Assembly: GCA_029938605.1 (NCBI GenBank)
Contig: JAOZUO010000027.1
Span: forward strand, 1 to 59,829
Direction of reading: 5' to 3'
DNA: 59,829 bases
From: Deltaproteobacteria bacterium
GTDB taxonomy: Bacteria; Myxococcota_A; Polyangia; HGW-17; JAJRWW01
Made by a program: the position numbers and the translations under genes. Below the pieces are notes generated by a model, which did no database searches, was not told the origin of the DNA, and saw only the letters and a program-made list of their open reading frames with translations. Shown one piece after another: positions 17,001 through 23,861 of the stretch. How positions within the stretch are numbered: the stretch's first letter is position 1; the number at the start of each line of letters is the position of its first letter.

Positions 17001-19897
17001 CGCCCCGCCCGCGCCAGGAGATCCTGCAACGCGTCGTAGCACTCCACCGCCGTCGCGCCCGAGGGGCTAGCCTCCAGCGCCTCCTTCAGCAGATTAATGG
17101 ACGCCTCGGACTCTCCCCGCCGGGCGGCCAGTTGTCCCAGCCGTAGGAGCACCTCCCCGGGGCGACCGTGGGCGGGATGATCCCCGTGCTGGACCTGGCC
17201 AAACATGGATTCGGCCTCGTCCCAGTGCTCGAGGGAGAAAGCCACATCGCCCAACAACACCAGCGCCTCGGGATCCTGGGGCGCCAGCCGCACCGCGGCC
17301 TGCAACACCACATACGCGTCCTCCAATCGCTCCTGCTCCCGGCGCAGGGAGCCGAGCTCCTTGAGGGCGGCGCCCTGTCGCAGGGCATCTCCCTTGCCCT
17401 CGGTCACGGTGGCCAGCCGCTCCAGGAGACTCTCCCGTTCGGCCTGCTCATCGGGGTTGCCGAGCAGGTCCGTGAGGGCCATCAGAGGCCGTGGATCGTT
17501 GGGCACCGCGGCGTGCAGTCGCCGGAGCTGTCGCTTGGCCTCGTCGCGCTGGGCGTCCATCCCCGAGAGAATTCCCCCCAGAGTCAACATCCACACCACG
17601 TCCGACTCATCCACCTCCCCGCCGGCAAAGACGTGACCCGAGAGCACCTGGAGGGTACGGAGCAGAGGATCGGACCGCCCTGTCTGCTGCTGAATCTGCG
17701 CCACCAGCCCGAGCGCCTCCCTGGCGGCTGGCAGCTCCGAATCCACCACGGGCTCTAAGCACTCGATGGCCGCCGCTCCCTCGTCCAGGGGATCGATCAG
17801 TAGCCGCGCACGATGCAGCAGCAGCCCGGCTTGTTCCTGCGGATCATCCGTGCGGGCGGCCCGACGCGCTAAAAGCTCAGCCATCTCCCCGAAACGCTCC
17901 TCATCCTCGGCCAGCCGGAGGGCGAGGGCGAGCCCCTCATCCGTCTCCTCGGCGGCCAGGGAGGCGTCCACGAAGATTCGCGCGCCAGCGGGATCGGCCA
18001 ACCCCTCGAGCCGAACCCGCGCCAGCTCCAGCGACACCAGGGACCGACTGTGGGTGGTCATGGAGTCCAAGGTCAGTAACCGCTCCAAGGTCTCGGCGGC
18101 CAGGTCCCACTGCCCGGCTCGGGCACAGAGCCGGCCGTGCTGCTCCAGGACATCGGGCTCCTCCGGCGCGGTCTTCAGCAGCCCGCCGGTGACTTCGAGG
18201 GCCCGACCGATGTCTCCCGCGTCAGCCCAGGCCTGGGCCATGCGGCGCCTCGCCAGAGACATGGCGTCGGTGTTGCCCGTGGTCTCGCATAGGGTGACCA
18301 CGCGCTCGAGGGCCTTGCGCTCCTTATCAAAGGCACCGGCCAGTCGATGGGCCTCGGCCAGCCCGTTCCAGGCGGGGAGGCTGGAGTCGTCCAACCGCAC
18401 GGCGCGCTCATACTCGGCCCGCGCGCGGAGGGGATCGTCCATCAGGTTGAGGTAGATCTCCCCCAGGGTCAGGTGACCCCGCAATCGCTCACGGCGACCT
18501 GTGGCCCGGGCCAGGTAACGCCGCTGGAGCCGGAGCAACTCCGGAAGACGCCCCGCCACACGATACAGTCCAATGAGGGCCTGCACCGCCTGCGGTAGGT
18601 CCGGGTCCAAGGCGAGGGCGCGCTCGTACCAGGATGTGGACCGGGCGGGATCCGTAGCCGAGAGCAGGCGGCCACAGGCCAGGGTAGCGAGCACTGCTTC
18701 GCGCACGTCTCCCCGTCGTTGGGCCATGGTGGCCAGAGCGGCATACCGCGAGGCCGCGTCCTCCACCTCGCCGAGCTCCTCGGCGGTGCCGGCCAAAACA
18801 AAGAGAGCGGGCTCGTGCTCCGGTTCTTCGGCGAGGGTGCGTCGTGCCAGGCGACGGGCCTGCTGGATCGTGTGAGGCGAGCAAGAGAGTAGCTCCAGCA
18901 GCCGCTGTAGGACGAAGGGGTCCTCAGGGTCGATTCGATGGAGACTGTCATACTGGGCGAGGGCGCCGGCCACATCTCCAGCGGCCAGCAACCGCTCACC
19001 CTTGCCGAAGCGATCGATGAACTCCGCCTCGGCGAACGATTTCGGCAACCCACCCGAAGCCGTAACCTGAAGAACATGGCGAGGGGCTTCGCCTCCGGCC
19101 TCGCCCTCCCCGGCCTCACCCTCTCCGGCCTCACCCTCCCCGGCCCGGACATCGGCAAATCGTACTGAGCCGGACACGTCCGTGGAGATATCCTCAGGCG
19201 TTGCATACACGACCTGCAAGCCGTCAGGAGACACCTGCAGCCGCTCGAGCACCACTCCGTGGACGGCGGGTAGGCGCCAGCCATTGGCGGGCAGCAACTG
19301 TCGGAGCACCAAGCCCAGGAAATCCACCTCCACGGCAGTGGCCCCCTCCAGGTGGTACAGCGGACGCGGCGGATCTTCGGGGACGGCGCGCACCCCGGCC
19401 GCAGCCACCAGGCCGACACCGAGCAACGGCGATGGCAGGGGCAGATATCCATAGGGACGCCAGTGGTCCAGCACCAGCCGAATCCGCAGGTCGTTAGAGG
19501 CCACCACGCTGACCCGGGACGTGAAGGGGACCTGCCGATCCCCCAGGCGGGCGACCCCTTCGACGCGGATAGCCCCGTCCATCCACCGAAGGGAGAGCTG
19601 ATGGAACCCGTAAGACGCCAGGGAATCCCGAGCAACAAACCAGGAAGAAAAAGCCTCGGCCTCTACCGAAGCCTCGTACCGCCGCAAACGACATCGCCGG
19701 TGCCGAAAGCGCCCCGCACCGCCGCTGACGTCAAAGGGGAAGGAGACCCCCGGAACCTCCAAGGCGAGATGATCCAGCCGGACCAAGCCGCTCAGGTGGC
19801 GACGTCCTAGGGTCACGTGTGCCTTGCCCCCCAGGAAATCCAGGGCAAACCCAAGCGGGTTGTCGCTGCGCTCTTTGGAGCGCCCGTCCGTGGTCAA
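8099..19897 (-). CDS. Giant TPR protein 1 with degenerate M48-like C-terminus (GltI/AgmK-like)
   Basis: About 3,930 aa, no signal peptide, very acidic, so most likely cytoplasmic. Three parts are visible. (1) A beta-rich N-terminal domain, residues about 25-230, with alternating strands and conserved-looking FPFDVSGGAGRF. (2) An acidic EGEAG repeat linker and then roughly 3,300 residues of tetratricopeptide-type helix pairs, with recurring LxxLY, WxxA and LDPDxxxAL patterns. (3) A C-terminal domain resembling an M48 metallopeptidase without metal ligands (8581-8655 and 8305-8375). There is no ATG: the frame opens with TTG at 19909, and a second TTG at 19897 has GGAG six bases upstream, so I use 19897. 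The size and make-up resemble giant TPR protein 2 and GltI (AgmK) of Myxococcus. It is probably followed in the same mRNA by the radical SAM gene. Confidence 0.85.
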   Translation of the reverse strand: MTTDGRSKERSDNPLGFALDFLGGKAHVTLGRRHLSGLVRLDHLALEVPGVSFPFDVSGGAGRFRHRRCRLRRYEASVEAEAFSSWFVARDSLASYGFHQLSLRWMDGAIRVEGVARLGDRQVPFTSRVSVVASNDLRIRLVLDHWRPYGYLPLPSPLLGVGLVAAAGVRAVPEDPPRPLYHLEGATAVEVDFLGLVLRQLLPANGWRLPAVHGVVLERLQVSPDGLQVVYATPEDISTDVSGSVRFADVRAGEGEAGEGEAGEGEAGGEAPRHVLQVTASGGLPKSFAEAEFIDRFGKGERLLAAGDVAGALAQYDSLHRIDPEDPFVLQRLLELLSCSPHTIQQARRLARRTLAEEPEHEPALFVLAGTAEELGEVEDAASRYAALATMAQRRGDVREAVLATLACGRLLSATDPARSTSWYERALALDPDLPQAVQALIGLYRVAGRLPELLRLQRRYLARATGRRERLRGHLTLGEIYLNLMDDPLRARAEYERAVRLDDSSLPAWNGLAEAHRLAGAFDKERKALERVVTLCETTGNTDAMSLARRRMAQAWADAGDIGRALEVTGGLLKTAPEEPDVLEQHGRLCARAGQWDLAAETLERLLTLDSMTTHSRSLVSLELARVRLEGLADPAGARIFVDASLAAEETDEGLALALRLAEDEERFGEMAELLARRAARTDDPQEQAGLLLHRARLLIDPLDEGAAAIECLEPVVDSELPAAREALGLVAQIQQQTGRSDPLLRTLQVLSGHVFAGGEVDESDVVWMLTLGGILSGMDAQRDEAKRQLRRLHAAVPNDPRPLMALTDLLGNPDEQAERESLLERLATVTEGKGDALRQGAALKELGSLRREQERLEDAYVVLQAAVRLAPQDPEALVLLGDVAFSLEHWDEAESMFGQVQHGDHPAHGRPGEVLLRLGQLAARRGESEASINLLKEALEASPSGATAVECYDALQDLLARAGRWGEAADTMEAAGEDEAAELGESSRVDRLFAAAEIRRRRLGDSDGAGRLYERIGRRRPDHLGALNGLTVIAASSEDWEEVSRLLERKIELLDATDDAVTLLDELAMLYAERLDRPQAARSTYDRVLELDGDHRAGLLFVGQDALTCGDHQTAQKSFVRLLELGPSEGLSPEAERSARLDIHRALAQIALAGSEIEAVESHLAAVLELEPADGESLELLDELYSGERQWEKLAEVVRHRAERESDAGAAAKQLLRLSVILGERLDLPRESAAVCREILRRTPDDVSTLNRLAGLLRQLREDPVERRRTLERLLALAQADGAASLPSRGELLFELGALLRQELGERAAGAQLLEEAYAEGCQEVSLLRSLVDLAREADHPTQLELALGRLAEHTDDDVERVAAICERGALRLDALADPAGALQALKELTADERSDEVYGLAARIHEARGDWNEAYEARAELADRAGLRGDEDLSLAALDAMLSLAADRLDDPEELTRTADRILALRPDHAEALERLGEVARQQRQAYELLTVIDRRIAAALDRGDEGVSDLQTEAGRLYLLVPNHAEDAMARCSAALERDPTHELARFRLAQSAAIRRDHQLCVQELEELGRRLKSEGHLEPERRTFLAGLYREIADLWLGPLKDPALARKAWRAASASMEGDGLIQVLHRWALQSLAEQEWGEAAEVMEWLRDLRVEPRDALSLADAYEHLGRLDDALRVLREAPSAPDEPGRPAGELTRILRTRERQLLSDAGRYGDLARALEEDARRADQPAHRQGLLLEAAEHYLNRAGEPEKAETCLLLVLEENPTSAEALGRLIEGGGGSARNRLRLVGAVRRAGEDLAARLVDSEDASTEDAALLSDIVTFWIEGDGAAAADSDPDLAYAWLEAVVAHAPERLDDLLRLATHKEREGQYEPLARLLEQACEGSALPVEERSRLGLRRARLLSEHLAQPDAALALLDRLPDLPERRQAESGGEVPRDDPMGETLELRVRLLEELDRLEEAEVTLGKLADGADDPEPILRRAVDLAARRGDDPARIAHLWRLVEVGDREPVDDGATEALLRDLVEACDQVGDTTGQLRALEWLVDLASEPASRGAWLAALGDALAAQESWPEAQERLRQAVELVPGEAEIHLRLAEAASQTRDLQTARLALATAHDLLPEDHREERSVISLRRSELERDLVGDLALARRYARQAAEETRLAHRRSLALRTVVVLAREQDDAVHEEAGLRDLFELGVAESLEMDRLASLCEARAAWTGALEIYEHLRQARPEDPGVLRRLAIACRSTGQSQRAVEALEEAARLADGQSDRQSAAEDLVTAAGLLADEEGGSERSLKLLLRALSLNPAHEEAFDQARARCLLAQDHERHISAWSLRLGALSSEERRAAYTEMARVAIEGLDDLDRAASFWALGLTAGPDDAELLASLVSYHGERREWLVAWDYGLRLRELGGPPEERAVAVHLMLADVALALEDRLAVRAQLRLALVVDPTAEEISSRLEQLLVQDEAYEELLELVVDLAGQKTGAERAVQLLRAAQISTRRLNRPSDAIRFYEDGLEADPDNERAGRELLTLLREGEHWAELFGRLETSFERMHGPERATVADELAELAISHLGDPAAAQNYRRQALLSAPSDVRRLRALVDLLANQRQWVELVEILDEAVDTMVLDAESASGFFALLGRTYLEKLDRPDKGLAVFERARGRGALTVRGGELLVEIYESNGRFRDLAALLEELADRTEELPVRQRLLVKRARVLADHLGQPAEAAAMLLELFRIEPHRRRKLGRMARELLVRAQLPRDALAVLDEELQVSRDAEKAALHLERGDLLVQVLDCADEGLQEYLKVLDLAPGHVEAHLGAARVWFEQGDAGPALDHAKAAIQGAEGSAQAVAHSLAGEICQELDDNEAAIDHLVAASRLDPTNLGVLQDLVRLYTALGNWEKLADAMGKEIGLTVEPKARGRLWYRRALLYRDILNLGGDALRCFREAVAVDAHNVEAVAALRDFALERGDWETSLTLMERELEAETEPRARAKLKLKCADLLENRLGRLEDAVEAAQEAHDLVGDEDLEVRRTLARLLANNHQWGRAADLERTLAEGESDATVRAQALMKVAGLYGRADQPADAFALHAEVVRTSRVAFVQEAAEYLVRATTEPLRAEVMELLESRLENLETGALRRAFLRHLVGLATEQGETERAERHAEALFAEDPHDRSAFKHRRRVLEREGDSEGLADLLEQRVVTASAEEKLDLLMALGALWRDKIGNLDAAARVFDEVLALRPDDLAALDARADLAFTRAEFAEAAELYERLGDRAGSLEASDLAYRRGVIAEALGDEDGALSHYAEAIRLRGGHLGSLEAQARLLLLNGRDADAATTLEALFDVVPPTDQDRLWATGIQLARVQLRLGEPDRAAAGLERLHESYPDHRNILALLVEIYRSAKRWTDLADTYQRLSGITAEPQRRARLLYEEGRLRAERLLDDRGATRCFLTAADLDSDDLEILARVATHYARTGRWPELQAAHLHQRQLFEERGDTPPAALASAILGISVASLLGGGDTARLAPTIIREMQVSDLNPEQATWLLADIVQGLHSTSADAMDLRRVFDLLDSALGRSALPTWTRTGERLLNKDPSQVPLRRFMVRLCARLGDSIQSVNHKAVLGFLEGTPPEPQLPSIAESKIRGALVKSLAVFGPAVPDTANVPLRSIFSGLHPQLGRLAPPIDPSELGPEIDDEHGSDIAATLEVLKEMLDPGPVGAVFARRPKAPVSVIFSFPPVLLVDPRMASWPPPQARFVLARALELVRAGSLLLLSYPSEQVLLILDTVAQVFDIPLPKSATPDLSILRRLKDRGFSTEHFDNAAMEGLQVAFFNHLRDPVGLAEYRSAALEAANRIALLATGELDHALHALAVQLFVESGGEVALDSLGHPAPLDRSIRDGLVASQPQLAALMGFGTSPLYPTLLRRRVTLPHR

Positions 19898-20056
19898 GTC
19901 TATCTCCAATCCCTATACCCCGCGAGTCATCTTCTTTAGGAGGCCAATGCTCGCTGTCGCAGTGTATCTCCCCGCCCCCGCCAATACCATAGGGAATCTG
20001 GCCAGTGACCTCACCCCCGGAGTCCATCATCAAGTCCACATCAGTGGAGGTACCGG

Positions 20057-20085
20057 TTGCCTATCGGAAGGACCTTGACTACACT
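20057..20085 (+). promoter_or_regulatory. Sigma-70-type promoter for the beta-propeller gene
   Basis: TTGCCT (20057-20062), a 17-bp spacer, TACACT (20080-20085), each 4 of 6 to consensus. The start would be near 20092, just before the AGGAGG at 20111. Confidence 0.4.
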
Positions 20086-20120
20086 TCCGGCGTCTGCGCT
20101 TTGGAAGTCTAGGAGGTCCC

Positions 20121-22553
20121 ATGTTTTCCGCTGCAAAAATGCGTCTGGGCGGCATCGCCGTCGCTACCATCTCCGTTCTGGCTCTCGCCGCCCTGTCGGC
20201 TTGTCCCCAGGCCATCAAACCGCGTCCCCGTCCGCAGGTCGAACAACCACCGCCGAGTTATCCATACCGCGGCAAGACCATCCGGGTAGACGGGCGCATC
20301 CACATCTTTGACCGTACCAAAACCCGCGCCCTGGGCGTGTTGTACCAACCGGCCGCCGGTGGCCTGGTCAAGCCCACGGGTATTGTGGGCATCGACACCC
20401 GTCGGGGCTCCACGCGCTGGACCAAGAGCGTGGACTTCAAGCTGCGCGACCCCAACGTGCCCTGGAGCTTCGAGCTCGCGCTCAACGTCACCTACCTGGC
20501 CGCTTGGGTCAAAGGGGACAAGATCCGCGCCTTCGACATCTACGGCCGGGACGCCTGGACCTGCAAGCTCTCCGGCGCGCTGGGCGTGACGAAAATCGGT
20601 GAAGGGTTCATCACCGCCAAGGGGTCGAAAATCTACTTCATCGACCGAAAGACTGGCAAGCCGAGCCCCGTGGCCGACCTGGGCGCACCCATCACAGCGC
20701 CGCTGGTGGCGCTGCCGGAGGGGGAGGTCATCGCCCTGACCGGAGACTTCCTGGTGGGCGTCAACCTGGACGGTAGACCCGGCAAGAAGGTGCTCTTTCG
20801 CCACCGACTCAAGCAGCTCGAGGGGCTCGTTGCCACCAAGCCTCAGGTCAAGGGTGACATGCTCGTGGTGGGCTCCAAGGCGACCCCTCTCATTATTAAG
20901 ACGGAGGTCTCCCGCCTGGATCCGGTCACACTCAAGGCCCGCTGGAAGAAGCTCCTCCCAGGACGCATCCGCAGCCACAACTCTCTGTTTGTCCTAGGCA
21001 ATCAGGTGCGAATCATCAACCGCATCCCGGGCCACCCCGACCAGATGTTTCTCCTCAATGGCAAGGACGGCCAGCTGGTCGGTAAGATCCAGACCGGCGC
21101 GCGACGGGGCTGCCAGTACGGCTCGGGGCAGATGTTCTGTGTGACCAAGAACGCCGTCGTGGCCTACGACAAAAAAACCCTGAACGAGGTCTGGCGTCGG
21201 GAGACGCTGGAGGACATCCGCTCCAACCAGCACTTTGCCCACGGCTCTACCTTCTACATCGCCGAGGGGCGCAAGGTGGTGGGCGTGGGCGCAGAGGGTC
21301 GGGTGAAATTCTCATACGAGATCAAGTCCGCGCCCTACCGCCCGTCTGTCAATCGAGTGCTCGGCGTGGTCAAAAACACGCTGATCATCACGGTTGTGGA
21401 CTGGATCCGCCAGAAAGGAATGGCCCAGATCTGGGGCATCAACCTATCCACAGGGAAACGGCGTTGGACGGTGCGGTGGAACATGTTCACCGCTACGCAG
21501 GCCTACGCCGAGAAAGCCGTACAGCTCGTCGGCGACAGGCTCATCTTCGCCGACAAGGTCTGGGTTCGGGCCTACAACGCCGCAACGGGCTTGGCCATGG
21601 GCGGCATCCCCCACCGGATCAACGCCCACAAGACCAAGGTCCCCACGATCAAAACCATGGGTGGCCGCGTCTGGCTCGAGCGCGTAGGCACCCTCGCCAT
21701 GCTGACCACCAAAGGAAGGATCCTGTGGCGACACAAGCTCGCCGGCGGTCGGGTCGTGGCCGTGGGGCCGACCCTGATGTTCATTAAGGCCCCGGGGGGC
21801 AAGATCCGCGCCCTGGACCTGAAAAAGAGCGGCCGCAAGCGCTGGACGGTGAAATTCAAGCCGACCCTACGACCCAAGATCGTGGAGGTGGCTGGGGGCG
21901 TCATCTTCTCCCACCACAGCGTCGCCCTGGTCATCGACCCGGTCACGGGCAAAAAGAAGAGCACCTGGAAGCCCGGCGGCTGGCACCTGACGATGATGGG
22001 CAAAACCCCCTTGCTGGCACGCGTGCTGACCTTCCGTCCCAAGCAGTCCGGCCTGCTAGAGGCGGTGCGGTACGACCGCGAAGCCAAGAAGGCGAGTCGC
22101 GCCTGGGTGACCCTGGTGAACAAGCCCACAAAGAAGCTCCAACCCCTGGCGTCCGTGGTCAAGGGGCAGTTCCCCTGGTTCCATGTTGGGGCTGATCTGG
22201 CCATGTATCCCGTCGACGGAGGTCGCTGCCTGGTAGCCCTGGATCTGTTCGAGGGCACGGGGCGATGGAAGAAGTGTGGTCTGGCCTGGCCTGCGCCGCC
22301 CCGCGCCTATGGGGGCCATCTTTACATGACCACCGGCACCGTGGTGGCTGGACAGCCCGAACAGCAGCAGGGCCTCTTTGCCATCAACGAGAGCAATGGC
22401 AAATCCAAGCGGCTGTTCAAGATCCCACGGTCCGGAAGCGAACGGTTCATGCGACCGCAGTATGGCCCGGTCTTCGGCGGCGAGTTCTTCGTGCTCACCC
22501 AGGGAGATCGGCTCCGCCAGCTCTTCCTTGCCAAGCCCCTAGGCAAACGCTAA
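20121..22553 (+). CDS. PQQ-type beta-propeller lipoprotein
   Basis: 810 aa. Strong AGGAGG before the ATG; lipoprotein signal ending LSAC (lipid Cys about residue 28). After a proline-rich linker come repeated beta-blades with the Trp docking pattern, for example RWTKSVDFKL, ARWKKLLPG, RRWTVRWNMF and KRWTVKFKP. Between them run GxxxAYDxKT-type turns typical of PQQ-like or BamB-like propellers. At this length there may be two propellers, about twice BamB. Such proteins usually act as protein-binding platforms at the outer membrane's inner face; quinone-enzyme activity is unlikely as no catalytic residues are evident. Divergent from giant TPR gene 1 (about 220 bp apart); pepT starts 39 nt downstream. 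Confidence 0.82.
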   Translation: MFSAAKMRLGGIAVATISVLALAALSACPQAIKPRPRPQVEQPPPSYPYRGKTIRVDGRIHIFDRTKTRALGVLYQPAAGGLVKPTGIVGIDTRRGSTRWTKSVDFKLRDPNVPWSFELALNVTYLAAWVKGDKIRAFDIYGRDAWTCKLSGALGVTKIGEGFITAKGSKIYFIDRKTGKPSPVADLGAPITAPLVALPEGEVIALTGDFLVGVNLDGRPGKKVLFRHRLKQLEGLVATKPQVKGDMLVVGSKATPLIIKTEVSRLDPVTLKARWKKLLPGRIRSHNSLFVLGNQVRIINRIPGHPDQMFLLNGKDGQLVGKIQTGARRGCQYGSGQMFCVTKNAVVAYDKKTLNEVWRRETLEDIRSNQHFAHGSTFYIAEGRKVVGVGAEGRVKFSYEIKSAPYRPSVNRVLGVVKNTLIITVVDWIRQKGMAQIWGINLSTGKRRWTVRWNMFTATQAYAEKAVQLVGDRLIFADKVWVRAYNAATGLAMGGIPHRINAHKTKVPTIKTMGGRVWLERVGTLAMLTTKGRILWRHKLAGGRVVAVGPTLMFIKAPGGKIRALDLKKSGRKRWTVKFKPTLRPKIVEVAGGVIFSHHSVALVIDPVTGKKKSTWKPGGWHLTMMGKTPLLARVLTFRPKQSGLLEAVRYDREAKKASRAWVTLVNKPTKKLQPLASVVKGQFPWFHVGADLAMYPVDGGRCLVALDLFEGTGRWKKCGLAWPAPPRAYGGHLYMTTGTVVAGQPEQQQGLFAINESNGKSKRLFKIPRSGSERFMRPQYGPVFGGEFFVLTQGDRLRQLFLAKPLGKR

Positions 22554-22592
22554 GGGCCAAACAACCAGCCTCCCAACAGACCGGGGGACCCT

Positions 22593-23837
22593 ATGAAGAC
22601 ACAACAATTCGAGCCGCTGCCGCCGGTAGTGCAACGCTTTTTGAGGTATGTGGCCATCGACACCCAGTCGGTGGAGGACTCCACGGACTACCCCAGCAGT
22701 GCCAAGCAAAAACACCTGGGCCAGCTCCTGGTGGAGGAGCTCGAAGCGCTCGGGTTGGCGGACGCCGTCATGGACGAGTGGGGCTACGTCACCGCCACCC
22801 TGGAGCGAACCGAGGGAACAAAAGGCCCCGTCATCGGGTGGATCGCACACATGGACACCTCGCCCGAGGTGTCCGGCGCTGACGTCAAACCCATGACACA
22901 CAGCGACTACCAGGGCGGCCCGCTCACGCTGGCCACGGGCATCGAAATCCACCCGGACTCCAGCCCGGAGCTGAACCAGTGCCACGGCCACGATATCATC
23001 ACGTCCGACGGCTCCACCCTGCTGGGCGCCGACAACAAGGCGGGCATCGCAGCCATCATCAGCGCCGTGGGGCACCTGCTCGATCATCCGGAGCTCCCCC
23101 ACACCACGGTGCGGCTGGCATTCACATGCGACGAAGAGATCGGCCGGGGAACCCTGCACTTTGACGTGGACGAATTCGGTGCCGCGCTCGCCTACACCAT
23201 AGACGGTGAAACGGTGGGCGAGGTAGAGAACGAGACCTTCTGCGCAGACATGGTGACCCTCACGATCAACGGGTGCAACGTGCACCCCGGCTACGCCAAG
23301 GACAAGCTCGTCAACGCTCTCAAGGCCGCATCGGCCATCGTGTTGGGGCTCCCCCAAGACGAGGCGCCGGAGACCACCGAGGGACGCCAGGGCTACTTGC
23401 ACCCCATCAGCATCACCGGCGGCGTGGAGAAGGCGGAGGTCAAGCTGCTCGTACGGTCTTTCACCGAGGACGGCCTCGCGCGTCTAGCGGAGACCTTGGG
23501 GTCCATCGTCGCGGCGACCACCGAGCGGTTTCCGGGCGTGGTCATCGATTCCGAGCTACGGCAGCAGTACCGCAATATGCGCACCCTGCTCGACGAACGG
23601 CCTGAGGTGGTGGAAAAGGCCATGGAAGCCGTGCGAAGTGCCGGCGGCGAGGCCAAGCTGTCCTTCGCTCGGGGGGGCACCGATGGAGCCATGCTTACAT
23701 TCAAGGGCCTCCCCACCCCCAACATCTTCACTGGCGGCCACAACTTCCATTCCACACAGGAGTGGATCTCCATCCAGGATCTATCCTTCACGGTCGACAC
23801 CCTCATCGAGCTCGCGCAAATCTGGGCTGAGGAGTAG
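22593..23837 (+). CDS. pepT: Peptidase T (tripeptide aminopeptidase)
   Basis: 414 aa, the normal length for PepT of the M20B metallopeptidases. Two-zinc-site motifs are in place: AHMDTSPEV with His86 and Asp88, GADNKAG with the bridging Asp, TCDEEIGRG with the catalytic Glu pair, CNVHPGYAKDKLVNA in the lid domain and GGHNFHS at the end. It releases the N-terminal residue from tripeptides in the cytoplasm. GGGGGA precedes the ATG. It may be co-transcribed with the propeller gene but is functionally unrelated; it converges on the sensor-kinase gene with only 24 nt between stops. Confidence 0.96.
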   Translation: MKTQQFEPLPPVVQRFLRYVAIDTQSVEDSTDYPSSAKQKHLGQLLVEELEALGLADAVMDEWGYVTATLERTEGTKGPVIGWIAHMDTSPEVSGADVKPMTHSDYQGGPLTLATGIEIHPDSSPELNQCHGHDIITSDGSTLLGADNKAGIAAIISAVGHLLDHPELPHTTVRLAFTCDEEIGRGTLHFDVDEFGAALAYTIDGETVGEVENETFCADMVTLTINGCNVHPGYAKDKLVNALKAASAIVLGLPQDEAPETTEGRQGYLHPISITGGVEKAEVKLLVRSFTEDGLARLAETLGSIVAATTERFPGVVIDSELRQQYRNMRTLLDERPEVVEKAMEAVRSAGGEAKLSFARGGTDGAMLTFKGLPTPNIFTGGHNFHSTQEWISIQDLSFTVDTLIELAQIWAEE

Positions 23838-23861
23838 GGCCCAGGGATCAGCCCTCAGACC

